A stretch of DNA of 64,000 nt from an uncultured Selenomonadaceae bacterium (GTDB lineage: Bacteria > Bacillota > Negativicutes > Selenomonadales > Selenomonadaceae). Shown here piece after piece: positions 46,246 to 53,845 of the stretch. Made by a program: the position numbers and the translations under genes. Each line of letters begins with the position of its first letter. Positions within the stretch are counted from its first letter, which is position 1. The notes beneath the pieces are model-generated. The model saw nothing but the letters and a program-made list of their open reading frames with translations. It was not told the DNA's origin and did not search any database. Where the stretch lies: NCBI GenBank assembly GCA_937902665.1, contig CALELM010000074.1, positions 1 through 64,000 of the forward strand, written 5' to 3'.

Positions 46246-46274
46246 TTGACATGCATTAAAATTGCAGATACTAT
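46246..46274 (+). promoter_or_regulatory. Sigma-A promoter for the 25-aa membrane protein gene
   Basis: TTGACA (46246-46251), 17 bases, TACTAT (46269-46274). The -35 is perfect, the -10 matches five of six. Transcription would begin near 46281, leaving an 85-base leader. The rest of 46037-46365 holds no gene I can support. Confidence 0.75.
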
Positions 46275-46365
46275 GGGGAATATCAGCACAAAGGAATCAT
46301 TCTTGATTTCCCTGCCTCAGCTTCCCATGTTTTTACTGGTTCCTGATATAGAAAGGAGGTATTTT

Positions 46366-46443
46366 ATGGGTGACTTATTCCTGCTTTTTCTCATTTTTCT
46401 CATGTTTGCCTATGCATTCTGGGACGATCTTTTTACGGAATAA
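46366..46443 (+). CDS. Small hydrophobic membrane protein (25 aa), unassigned
   Basis: ATG at 46366 is preceded by AAAGGAGGT, a full anti-16S match at six-base spacing, and by a near-consensus promoter 92 bases upstream. The product begins MGDLFLLFLIFLMFAY and ends with an acidic, aromatic tail (FWDDLFTE): one membrane helix with a charged C-terminus. An in-frame extension upstream would begin inside the -10 hexamer, so it is not used. The TAA overlaps the terminator hairpin of the opposing NlpC/P60 gene. I recognise no family and infer no function beyond membrane insertion. Confidence 0.65.
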   Translation: MGDLFLLFLIFLMFAYAFWDDLFTE

Positions 46444-46469
46444 AAAAAGGGAGAGGCGATTGCCTCTCC
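46442..46469 (-). terminator. Terminator of the NlpC/P60 gene
   Basis: Perfect 8-bp stem GGAGAGGC/GCCTCTCC with loop GATT, followed on the minus strand by seven T, 16 bases after the gene's stop. The plus strand lacks a T-run after it. Confidence 0.85.
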
Positions 46470-46484
46470 AAAAAAACAAATCCA

Positions 46485-47147
46485 TTACATAACTCTGCGC
46501 GCACCAATATAGCAAGATCCCCAATAAGAACTATAGAGGGAATCAATCGCTACACCACGGCTGGAGGAAGCATTGATGAAGCTTCCATCTCCCAAATAAA
46601 TACCTACATGGGAAGGACCGTACTCATACGTGGAAAAAAATACGAGATCTCCAGGAACCAACTCAGACGTGGAAACCGCATAACCGACCTCATACTGCGC
46701 ATCAGCGGTACGAGGCAGATAAATGCCAGCACTGGCAAACACATAGCGCACATAACCGGAGCAGTCAAACCCGCTCGGCGACGTTCCGCCAAAGACATAA
46801 GGAACGCCAATGTACTCCATGGATGTCTGCACAATCCTGCGGGAAATGTAGTTGGAACCACGGCTGACCTCCGGCATATTCTTGCCAAGCAATGCAGAAT
46901 ATGTGGAAGGACCAACCAATCCATCCGCATCCAGTCCCTGCGCAGACTGGAATGCCTTGACTGCCTCAGCCGTTGCCGGGCCGAAGTCCCCATCTGCAAC
47001 TACATCATAACCAAGGCTTGCAAGCTGTCCCTGAATCTCCGCAACATCACTTCCCTGATCTCCCACACGAAATGCCGAAGCATTTGCCACAGAAAACCAA
47101 CATACGCACAACATGGATAACATGAACACTCGAATTGCTTTTCTCAA
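46485..47147 (-). CDS. Secreted NlpC/P60 peptidoglycan hydrolase with PG-binding domain
   Basis: 220 residues from the TTG at 47147 (AGGAG eight bases upstream), which gives a clean signal peptide (RKAIRVFMLSMLCVCWFS, cut after NASA). A PG_binding_1 domain follows (GDQGSDVAEIQGQLASLGYD), then NlpC/P60 with catalytic Cys in SPSGFDCSGYVRYVF, His in GPSHVGIYLGDGSFINA. It cleaves peptide stems, probably a gamma-D-Glu-diaminopimelate type endopeptidase. Expression is very likely under the c-di-AMP riboswitch just upstream. Confidence 0.93.
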   Translation of the reverse strand: MRKAIRVFMLSMLCVCWFSVANASAFRVGDQGSDVAEIQGQLASLGYDVVADGDFGPATAEAVKAFQSAQGLDADGLVGPSTYSALLGKNMPEVSRGSNYISRRIVQTSMEYIGVPYVFGGTSPSGFDCSGYVRYVFASAGIYLPRTADAQYEVGYAVSTSELVPGDLVFFSTYEYGPSHVGIYLGDGSFINASSSRGVAIDSLYSSYWGSCYIGARRVM

Positions 47148-47163
47148 AAAGCCACTCCTCTCT

Positions 47164-47281
47164 CTGTTCGCCTGCGAGGTTAGCTGTCGGGTTAGGGTAG
47201 AGAAGACCACCCCTGCCGCCCAAAGGCAGCACTCACCCCAAAAACATGGTTCCCCCGTTCCTGGGTTGGATTCGGCTTCTT
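47164..47281 (-). ncRNA. c-di-AMP riboswitch (ydaO-yuaA type)
   Basis: The minus-strand leader of the NlpC/P60 gene carries the conserved blocks of this class in order: GCCGAATCC, GGGGGAACCA, TTGGGGTGA, a variable GGCGGCAGGGG stem, and the terminal GACAGCTAACCTCGCAGGCG (47170-47189). This class senses c-di-AMP and often precedes cell-wall hydrolases, where ligand turns expression off. A weak promoter TTGCTG-16-TATTAT lies at 47284-47311. Confidence 0.92.
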
Positions 47282-47392
47282 AGATAATAACCCAAATATA
47301 TAACACAGCAAAAGCCGCATTATCCATTGCAATGAAAAACATCTCCCCCATGGAAGCTTTTTCATCTTTTTTTCAGATTTATCCGCAATATG

Positions 47393-47419
47393 AAAATTGG
47401 CTGCCTCTCAAAGACAGCC
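47393..47419 (-). terminator. Terminator after RNase P RNA
   Basis: GGCTGTCT and AGAGGCAGCC form an 8-bp stem, followed by AATTTTC on the minus strand. It lies just beyond the 3' end of rnpB. Confidence 0.65.
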
Positions 47420-47441
47420 CTGACTTCCATACAAGGTCAAT

Positions 47442-47791
47442 GCGAGCAATCAATAAGCCGAGTTTTGTTCCGCTTGCGCGGCGGCAATCATTTATCTAGA
47501 CCGCCAGTTGCCTGACGGTTCAAGCGACACACCCGAAAGGTTTGCGGGCCGCATCATCCCTTTCCTATTCGGTCTTGCTCCGTGCGAGGTTTACCAAGGC
47601 CAGCCAGTCACCTGACTGCCGGTGCGCTCTTACCGCACCTTTCCACCCTTACCGATTGCTCGGCGGTTTAAATTTCTATGGCACTGTCTCTAGGGTCGCC
47701 CCCGCTGGACGTTATCCAGCGCACTGCCCTATGGAGCTCGGACTTTCCTCATCAGTCTCAAGGACTGCCGCGATTACCTAAATTACTCACA
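47442..47791 (-). ncRNA. rnpB: RNase P RNA (class A)
   Basis: About 350 bases. The conserved GAGGAAAGTCCGAGCTCC block near the 5' end, the AGGGTGGAAAGGTGCGGTAA region, and the 3' AACAAAACTCGGCTTATTG block are all present. The ends pair (GAGTAAT with ATTGCTC) as helix P1, which sets the limits to within a few bases. It is the ribozyme that matures tRNA 5' ends. Confidence 0.97.
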
Positions 47792-47803
47792 TCAACAGGT
47801 CTT

Positions 47804-47832
47804 ATTGTACTACATGCTTTCAGGCTTGTCAA
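47804..47832 (-). promoter_or_regulatory. rnpB: Promoter of rnpB
   Basis: On the minus strand TTGACA (47827-47832), 17 bases, TACAAT (47804-47809), 12 bases before the RNA start: a near-consensus stable-RNA promoter. Confidence 0.9.
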
Positions 47833-47951
47833 ATTTACAGTCTAATCTATAAATTCTAAATCTTTGAAAGATTTTTCATTGCCTTCCTTTTCCAGCAACT
47901 TCGTGTTATCATAGAAAAAGATTCAAAACATTATGGAAAGAAGGTTTTTCT

Positions 47952-48662
47952 ATGGCTACTCCGCATAACGCAGCAGAAAAAGGCGAGATCGCCGAGCGCA
48001 TTCTCCTTCCCGGCGATCCGCTCCGTGCAAAGCACATCGCAGAGAATTTTCTTGAGGGGGCAAAGCAATACACCTCCGTCCGCAACATTCTGGGCTACAC
48101 GGGAACCTACAAGGGAGTCCCCGTTTCCGTGCAGGGAACGGGCATGGGCATCCCGTCCATCTCTATTTACGTCAATGAGCTGATTGTGCAGTACGGCGTG
48201 AAAAAGCTCATCCGTGTCGGCACCTGCGGTGCCATGACAAAGGACGTGCATTTAAAAGACATCGTGATTGCACAGGCAGCCTCTACGGACTCCTCCATTA
48301 TCCGCAACACCTTTGGCGGAAGCATCAATTTTGCCCCGATTGCAGATTTCTCTCTCCTTGAAAAAGCCGTTGCCAACACAAGAAAACTGAACCTGCATGC
48401 AACCGTCGGCAACGTAATCTCTGCTGACCGCTTCTATGACGATGAAATTGACAATCAAAAACTTTCCCGCTACGGCATACTCGCCGTTGATATGGAAGCT
48501 GCGGCACTCTACCTCCTTGCAGCAAAGTACCATGTCCAAGCGCTTGCCCTCTTTACTGCCAGCGACAATCTAGTCACAAATGAGACCTGCTCGATTGAGG
48601 AACGGCAATGTTCCTTCAATGACATGGTAAAAATCGCACTGGAAACAGCTATTGCGGACTAA
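47952..48662 (+). CDS. deoD: Purine nucleoside phosphorylase DeoD-type
   Basis: 236 residues of the hexameric PNP family: [15 protein letters not shown] (phosphate), [25 protein letters not shown] and the ribose-binding [13 protein letters not shown]; the catalytic Asp is in FTASDNLV. It phosphorolyses purine nucleosides to base and ribose-1-phosphate. GAAAGAAGG precedes the ATG at 47952. It diverges from rnpB. A terminator follows at 48742. Confidence 0.95.
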   Translation: MATPHNAAEKGEIAERILLPGDPLRAKHIAENFLEGAKQYTSVRNILGYTGTYKGVPVSVQGTGMGIPSISIYVNELIVQYGVKKLIRVGTCGAMTKDVHLKDIVIAQAASTDSSIIRNTFGGSINFAPIADFSLLEKAVANTRKLNLHATVGNVISADRFYDDEIDNQKLSRYGILAVDMEAAALYLLAAKYHVQALALFTASDNLVTNETCSIEERQCSFNDMVKIALETAIAD

Positions 48663-48741
48663 AACCTTATCAAAATATACGGAAATCGAGCAGGATGGGA
48701 ATAGTGCACGGCGGTTCTCTAATTTTCACATACCTGCAGAT

Positions 48742-48788
48742 AATAGCCAGTCATTGGCATACAGCCGATGACTGGCTATTTCCTTTTT
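48742..48788 (+). terminator. Terminator after deoD
   Basis: Arms ATAGCCAGTCAT and ATGACTGGCTAT pair over 12 bases, followed on the plus strand by TTCCTTTTT. It lies 80 bases after deoD, in the gap before the convergent hicB. Confidence 0.75.
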
Positions 48789-48826
48789 GATTAAATTACC
48801 CTATCATCCTTTACGTTCCGTAACAC

Positions 48827-49183
48827 TCAGTTATATGCCGCCTGTTCCTCCCTGACAACATATTCCTGCAAGGCCTCTTCAACCAAGCTGTTCAGAGAAA
48901 TATTTTTCGCCAGTGCATACGATGCCAGCCGGCGATGCAGATCCTGCGTAATCCTGACATTGAAGCTGCCCTTGTATGCCTTATCCGGCTCAATGCCCTT
49001 CTCAGCACACATAGTCAGATAATCATCTACCGCACTATGAAAATCCTCTACTAAAGCCTCAGCATTTTCTCCCTCATAAGAAATCAGTGCCCGTATGCCC
49101 TGGACTCTGCCAAAAAAAATCCCATTCTCCTCTGAAAACTCTACACTGCCAATATAGTCCTTGTATCTGATCGTGTTATTCAC
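48827..49183 (-). CDS. hicB: HicB-family antitoxin
   Basis: 118 residues: an RNase H-like N-terminal fold (YIGSVEFSEENGIFFGRVQG, ISYEGENAEALVEDFHSAVD) and a C-terminal ribbon-helix-helix DNA-binding part (FNVRITQDLHRRLASYALAK, ISLNSLVEEALQEYV). It neutralises HicA and represses the module. It overlaps hicA by four bases. Confidence 0.92.
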   Translation of the reverse strand: MNNTIRYKDYIGSVEFSEENGIFFGRVQGIRALISYEGENAEALVEDFHSAVDDYLTMCAEKGIEPDKAYKGSFNVRITQDLHRRLASYALAKNISLNSLVEEALQEYVVREEQAAYN

Positions 49184-49434
49184 AATAATCCCTCGCTTTT
49201 CAAATAATCTGACAACTGCCGTATCTGATAGGAAAGCAATTCCCTCCTTGGATGCGGCTTATGCAGTAATATTGGTGGATGTCCATCCTTGCAAAACATA
49301 ATTCTTGACCCGCTGGTCTTTCCTTTTTCTTCCTTAGTATATCCCATACCCTTCAGTAATCGTTCCAGCTCCACAAAGGTAAAATCCTTAGGATTGCTGA
49401 GCAGCTTTTCCCGCAATTTATCCTTCGTTGTCAT
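49180..49434 (-). CDS. hicA: HicA-family mRNA interferase toxin
   Basis: 84 residues from ATG 49434 with GAGGTGG seven bases upstream. The dsRBD-like fold and catalytic His are seen in KDGHPPILLHKPHPRRELLS, preceded by ELERLLKGMGYTKEEKGKTS. HicA cleaves mRNA when free of HicB. The order toxin then antitoxin is the usual one for this family. Confidence 0.92.
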   Translation of the reverse strand: MTTKDKLREKLLSNPKDFTFVELERLLKGMGYTKEEKGKTSGSRIMFCKDGHPPILLHKPHPRRELLSYQIRQLSDYLKSEGLL

Positions 49435-49455
49435 CACAGCACCACCTCAAAATAT

Positions 49456-49498
49456 ATTTTACTTCAGTTTTTCAACATGCGCAACTAAATTTAGTTGC
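49456..49498 (-). promoter_or_regulatory. hicAB promoter with palindromic operator
   Basis: On the minus strand TTGCGC (49479-49484), 17 bases, TAAAAT (49456-49461). A perfect 18-base palindrome GCAACTAAATTTAGTTGC (49481-49498) overlaps the -35. This fits autorepression by the RHH domain of HicB. Confidence 0.75.
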
Positions 49499-49546
49499 AT
49501 CTATATTATGTTCCTGCAGAACTAACTCTTGCGTATCCCCGCAGCT

Positions 49547-49588
49547 AAAAAACTCCCCAGCTGATACAAAATGTACCAACTGGGGAGT
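49547..49588 (-). terminator. Terminator of the aminopeptidase gene
   Basis: ACTCCCCAG and CTGGGGAGT arms with a loop of about 19 bases; six T follow on the minus strand. It is 25 bases past the stop of the M18 gene. Confidence 0.85.
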
Positions 49589-49612
49589 TTAATTTTTATT
49601 TCCACCCGTTCT

Positions 49613-50995
49613 CTATGCTTCCATCAGGAATGCCCTATATCCCTTTTTCGTTTCATAAACGTCAATCTTGCTCGTCGCCTCCCACGGAGCATGCATGGAG
49701 AGAACCCCAACGCCACTGTCGATGACATTCATTCCATACAGCGACATAATGTAGGCAATCGTTCCTCCGCCGCCAAGGTCAACCTTGCCCAGCTCGGCAA
49801 GCTGGTAATGTACCTTGTGCTTGTCCATCATAGCACGAATCTCCCCAAGGTATTCCGCACTTGCATCGTTGGAACCGGATTTTCCCCTCGAACCCGTGAA
49901 CTTGTTGAAAACCATGCCCTTGCCAAGATACGCCACATTCTTCTTGTCATAAGCCGATGCATAAAGCGCATCATAGGCAGAAGAAACATCCGAGGAAAGC
50001 ATCTTGGAATTTGCCAAAGCACGGCGAAGCCCCAGCTCGCTGTACTGCCCCAAAAGCTGCAGCACCTCAGCCACGGTATTTTCAAAAAAGCGGGATCTCA
50101 TGCCGGTCGCACCAACACTGCCGATTTCCTCCTTGTCCACCAGCAGGCAGCAAGCCGTCCTCCTCGTTTCCTTTATCTCCAGCATGGCTGCCAAAGACGT
50201 GTAAGCGCACACCCTGTCATCTTGCCCGTATCCTAAAATCATGCTGCGGTCAAAGCCAAGCTCCCTTGCCCTTCCGGCAGGCACTAGGCAAAGCTCCGCC
50301 GACTGGAAATCCTCCTCCTCAAGACCGTACTTCTCCTTGAGCAGCTGCAAGACACCTTCCTTGACGGACTCCTTGTCCTCCTTCTTGAGCGGATAATTGC
50401 CAACCAAGATATCCAGATTCTCGCCCTCGACTACCTTTGTCGCTTTCTTTTCCATCTGTTCTTGTGAAAGGTGAATCAAAAGATCCGTGACACAAAAGAC
50501 GGGATCTCCCTCTTCCTCCCCGATGGTCACGTCCACAATCGTTCCGTCCTTCTTTGCCACAACGCCATGCATGGCAAGCGGAATCGTCACCCATTGGTAT
50601 TTCTTGATGCCGCCATAATAATGCGTATCGAGATATGCCAGTCCCCCGTCCTCATACAGAGGATTCTGCTTCACATCCAAACGGCAGGTATCAATATGCG
50701 CACCGAGGATTGTCATGCCCTTTTCCATCGGCTCCGTTCCCATGTGAAAAAGCACCACCGCCTTTTTCATGTTCACTGCATAAACCTTGTCCCCTGCCTG
50801 CAAGCTCCCTCCTGCTGCTAAAACATCTGCAAGACTGCGATACCCGACAGCCTCTGCCTGCCTCACTGCCTCCGCAACCGATTCCCGTTCCGTCTTGCAT
50901 TTCGACAGGAACTCAAGATATCCCTTGCAAAGTACCTCCAGCTCCTGTTTTTCTTCCGCCGTGTACTGGCCCCAAATAGACTCCTTCTCCTTCAT
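49613..50995 (-). CDS. M18-family aminopeptidase
   Basis: 460 residues of the M18 aspartyl/leucyl aminopeptidase family: GAHIDTCRLDVKQNPLYEDG (metal His and Asp), DDRVCAYTSLAAML, LLVDKEEIGSVGATGM (catalytic Glu-Glu), and the late His in GVLSMHAPWEATSK. These are cytosolic zinc tetrahedral dodecamers that trim N-terminal residues. ATG 50995 follows GGGAGG. Gene name differs among genomes (apeA, apeB, lap4), so no symbol is given. Confidence 0.92.
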   Translation of the reverse strand: MKEKESIWGQYTAEEKQELEVLCKGYLEFLSKCKTERESVAEAVRQAEAVGYRSLADVLAAGGSLQAGDKVYAVNMKKAVVLFHMGTEPMEKGMTILGAHIDTCRLDVKQNPLYEDGGLAYLDTHYYGGIKKYQWVTIPLAMHGVVAKKDGTIVDVTIGEEEGDPVFCVTDLLIHLSQEQMEKKATKVVEGENLDILVGNYPLKKEDKESVKEGVLQLLKEKYGLEEEDFQSAELCLVPAGRARELGFDRSMILGYGQDDRVCAYTSLAAMLEIKETRRTACCLLVDKEEIGSVGATGMRSRFFENTVAEVLQLLGQYSELGLRRALANSKMLSSDVSSAYDALYASAYDKKNVAYLGKGMVFNKFTGSRGKSGSNDASAEYLGEIRAMMDKHKVHYQLAELGKVDLGGGGTIAYIMSLYGMNVIDSGVGVLSMHAPWEATSKIDVYETKKGYRAFLMEA

Positions 50996-51022
50996 GCCGA
51001 ATCCTCCCAACTATTTATGTTA

Positions 51023-51979
51023 TCAAAAATACTTCTCCAAGATTTCCATGAAATCCTCCCGTGTCGTTGCTCGATTAAACAAATTGCGAAGCTCCGCGCC
51101 ATGCACCTGCCCACGCGTGTACCATGTGGCATGCTTGCGCATCTCCCTAGCGCCAATATACTCGCCCTTGTATTTCAGAAGCATATCCAGATGCCTCAGA
51201 ATCACCTCCGCACGTTCCTTCATGGTCGGTGGCGGCAACTTCACGCCTGTACGCAGGTATTCCGTAAACTGCTTGAAAATCCAAGGATTCCCCTGTGCCG
51301 CTCGCCCAATCATTACACCGTCCGCATTTGTCACCCTGCGAATCTTGTCCAGATCCTCAAACGTGCGCACATCTCCATTGGCAATCACTGGTATGCCAAC
51401 AGCAGACTTGACCTTCGCTATGATTTCCCAATCTGCCCTTCCACTGTAAAACTGCGTGCGGGTACGTCCATGCACAGCAATCGCATCCATGCCCGCCTCC
51501 TCGGCAAGCCTTGCCATTTCCACGACATTCACGCTGTCCTCGTCCCAGCCCTTGCGCATTTTCACCGTCACAGGCAGCTTTACTGCCCTTCGCAACGCTT
51601 TCATGATGGCAAACGCCCTCTCAGGCTCTCTCATCAGTGCCGAGCCCTCATGATTGTTCACAATCTTCGGTGCAGGACAGCCCATGTTGAAATCAATGAT
51701 ATCCGCCGTCCCCAGCTCCTCCAGATATTTTGCACCCTCCGCCACAGTCTCCGGTGTCGAGCCAAAAAGCTGCACAGCGATGGGACGTTCTGCCATCTCC
51801 GTATGAAGCATCGAGAGCGTCCTTTCATTGCGGAAATGAATCCCCTTGACGCTCACCATCTCCGCATAGCAAAGAGGACATCCCATTTCACGGGCAAGAA
51901 TACGGTACGCCATATCGGTAACGCCCGCCATCGGAGCAAGGAACACAGGCGCATCAAACTCCAGACCTCCGATTCTCAT
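51023..51979 (-). CDS. dusB: tRNA-dihydrouridine synthase DusB
   Basis: 318 residues, FMN-binding TIM barrel. Marks: [36 protein letters not shown] (catalytic Cys), [22 protein letters not shown] region ([18 protein letters not shown]) and [13 protein letters not shown]. The C-terminal helical domain docks tRNA. It overlaps coaX by four bases (ATGA). Confidence 0.95.
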   Translation of the reverse strand: MRIGGLEFDAPVFLAPMAGVTDMAYRILAREMGCPLCYAEMVSVKGIHFRNERTLSMLHTEMAERPIAVQLFGSTPETVAEGAKYLEELGTADIIDFNMGCPAPKIVNNHEGSALMREPERAFAIMKALRRAVKLPVTVKMRKGWDEDSVNVVEMARLAEEAGMDAIAVHGRTRTQFYSGRADWEIIAKVKSAVGIPVIANGDVRTFEDLDKIRRVTNADGVMIGRAAQGNPWIFKQFTEYLRTGVKLPPPTMKERAEVILRHLDMLLKYKGEYIGAREMRKHATWYTRGQVHGAELRNLFNRATTREDFMEILEKYF

Positions 51980-52770
51980 TCCTGCGTATTCCTTTCCGAC
52001 CTATCCATGGAATTCCTCTCATACAGCACACGAAGCCCCGTCAATGTAAGAAAATGATCCACCTTGTCAATGGTCGTAGACTCCTTGGAAATCATGCGGG
52101 CAAAGCCTCCGGTCGCAATGACCTTCATCTCCGTCCCCATCTCCTTCTTGATGCGCTTCACGATCTCATCCAGCTGCCCAACATAACCGAACACGATGCC
52201 TGCCTGCATTCCCTGAATCGTATTGCGGCAAACAATCTGCTTCGGCGGCACCAACTCGATACGAGGAAGATTTGCCGTAGACTGGAACAGGGCATCTGCC
52301 GAGGTTCCAATCCCCGGTGCAATCACTCCGCCCATGAAATCACCATTTTCTGCAACAACATCAAAAGTAGTCGCCGTACCAATATCAATCACGATCAAAG
52401 GGCCGCCGTACTGCTCATAAGCCCCCACCACATTCACGATGCGATCCGCACCGATAGCACGAGGATTCTCATAATGCAACCGTATTCCCGTCTTGATTCC
52501 AGGTCCTACTACCAAAGGATGAATATGAAAATACCTCTCGCACATCTTGATCATCGGAACCATGAGCGGAGGAACGACCGATGAAATAATAATTGCCTCA
52601 ATATCCGTCATGCGCACACCCTGATAGCGAAACAGATCATTGATGATCATGCCGTACTCGTCTCCCGTCTTATGACGTTCCGTCGAAATACGCCAATGCT
52701 TTACCAGCTTTTTCCCCTCATACGTCCCCAAGACAATATTGCTATTTCCTATATCAAAAACAAGTAACAC
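51976..52770 (-). CDS. coaX: Type III pantothenate kinase CoaX
   Basis: 264 residues starting at GTG 52770 behind GAAGGGG. ASKHA phosphate motif [34 protein letters not shown], and [19 protein letters not shown]. It makes phosphopantothenate, the first CoA step. The gap to birA (129 bases) holds no evident gene. Confidence 0.95.
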   Translation of the reverse strand: MLLVFDIGNSNIVLGTYEGKKLVKHWRISTERHKTGDEYGMIINDLFRYQGVRMTDIEAIIISSVVPPLMVPMIKMCERYFHIHPLVVGPGIKTGIRLHYENPRAIGADRIVNVVGAYEQYGGPLIVIDIGTATTFDVVAENGDFMGGVIAPGIGTSADALFQSTANLPRIELVPPKQIVCRNTIQGMQAGIVFGYVGQLDEIVKRIKKEMGTEMKVIATGGFARMISKESTTIDKVDHFLTLTGLRVLYERNSMDRSERNTQE

Positions 52771-52899
52771 TTAAATCCCCTTCCTGCTTCAAGCACGGAC
52801 AACGACCGACTGCAAACTTCCTATAAAAATCTATCATATCCCATCACAAAAATCCAGCAAAACAAAATAAACTTCCTGCCATTCCCCTGCAATACCAAT

Positions 52900-53712
52900 C
52901 TATTCATTTTGGGGACGTATGGATACATCACCTGCAAGAACCTTCCGTATGCCCTCGCCTGTTCTCACAAGCAGCATCCCGTCCTCATCCAGATCTACCG
53001 CCGTTCCGCAGAAGCTCTCCCTGTCTCCCATGCCGATTACTCTTACCTCTTTTCCCAGTGTGGCGGAATACTTTTTCCACTGCTTCAAAATCGGCGCAAA
53101 TCCTTCCCTCTGCATACGGAGATAAAGAACCTCTATCTCCTCCAGTACTGCCTGCAAAAAAGCAATTCTTGAAATCTCCTCGCCCTTCATCACAGACAGT
53201 GAGGTTGCAATCTCCCTCAGCTCTGCAGGAAATTCCTCCTCTGCAATATTTACGTTGATTCCGATGCCAATCACCACAAAGTCAATTTTTCCGGCAGACA
53301 CGCTCATCTCCGTCAGGATTCCCGTCAGCTTCTTCCCATCATGCAGGATGTCGTTTGGCCACTTGATCCCTGCCCGCAGCCCAAATCGCTCCATCGCCAT
53401 CGCTACGGCAACCGCCGCCAGCAAGGTGCATTTAGGTGCTTCTGCAGGAGGAAAGCTTGGCCTCAAAAGGACAGAAAACCACAGGCCCTTTCCCCTTGGC
53501 GAAAAAAAGCTTCTCTCCAAGCGACCCCTGCCTCCCGTCTGCATTTCCGCCAATACTACCGTACCTTCCGATGTGCCTTCCCTTCCCAATCTTTTGGCTT
53601 GCGTATTCGTGGAGTCCGTGACATCCAAGCAAACAATTCTTTGACCAATAACCTTTGCAGAAAGTCCCTCCTTAATGGAACGAAACGTAAATTCTCCTAA
53701 CTCTTGCGGCAT
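52900..53712 (-). CDS. birA: Biotin-protein ligase BirA (class I, no HTH)
   Basis: 270 residues from ATG 53712 with GGAGG eight bases upstream. Biotin-binding GGRGRLERSFFSPRGKGLWF, adenylation IKWPNDILHDGKKLTGIL, and a C-terminal SH3-like domain. No N-terminal helix-turn-helix, so it is a ligase only and not a repressor. An upstream extension in frame passes through promoter repeat copy C and a leader hairpin and is not used. Confidence 0.93.
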   Translation of the reverse strand: MPQELGEFTFRSIKEGLSAKVIGQRIVCLDVTDSTNTQAKRLGREGTSEGTVVLAEMQTGGRGRLERSFFSPRGKGLWFSVLLRPSFPPAEAPKCTLLAAVAVAMAMERFGLRAGIKWPNDILHDGKKLTGILTEMSVSAGKIDFVVIGIGINVNIAEEEFPAELREIATSLSVMKGEEISRIAFLQAVLEEIEVLYLRMQREGFAPILKQWKKYSATLGKEVRVIGMGDRESFCGTAVDLDEDGMLLVRTGEGIRKVLAGDVSIRPQNE

Positions 53713-53769
53713 GCCCTGTTCCTCCATTCCTCTCCTGCGAAAATCACTTGCCCGTTTCCTTTCGCAAGA

Positions 53770-53795
53770 AATCCGCTCCCAATCGGAAGCGGATT
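53770..53795 (-). other. Leader hairpin between promoter copy C and birA
   Basis: AATCCGCT and AGCGGATT (53770-53777 and 53788-53795) form a perfect 8-bp stem with a 10-base loop, about 15 bases past the putative start point. Followed on the minus strand by TCTTGCG, not a T-run. It may stabilise the leader or weakly attenuate. Confidence 0.4.
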
Positions 53796-53800
53796 CTGCT

Positions 53801-53843
53801 TTTATAACGCCATTGTTCAAGAAAATGCAATAAGCATTTTCTT
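53801..53843 (-). repeat. Promoter-linked palindrome, copy C (before birA)
   Basis: On the minus strand TTGCAT (53825-53830), 18 bases, TATAAA (53801-53806). Inverted repeat with perfect 10-base arms AAGAAAATGC and GCATTTTCTT (53819-53828 and 53834-53843) spans the -35. It touches the ftsH stop at 53846 and points to birA. Confidence 0.8.
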
Positions 53844-53845
53844 CC

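Noticed and set aside
46135..46365. N-terminal extension of the 25-aa membrane protein
   Set aside because: Any upstream start falls in or before the promoter; the only good ribosome site is before 46366.
47542..47781. 79-codon plus-strand frame
   Set aside because: It lies wholly inside RNase P RNA on the other strand.
47442..47791. tmRNA
   Set aside because: Considered for this structured RNA but the GAGGAAAGTCC block and paired ends identify RNase P RNA; no tRNA-like ends.
48827..49498. Genomic island around hicAB
   Set aside because: No integrase, insertion sequence, direct repeats or clear composition shift could be seen on either side.
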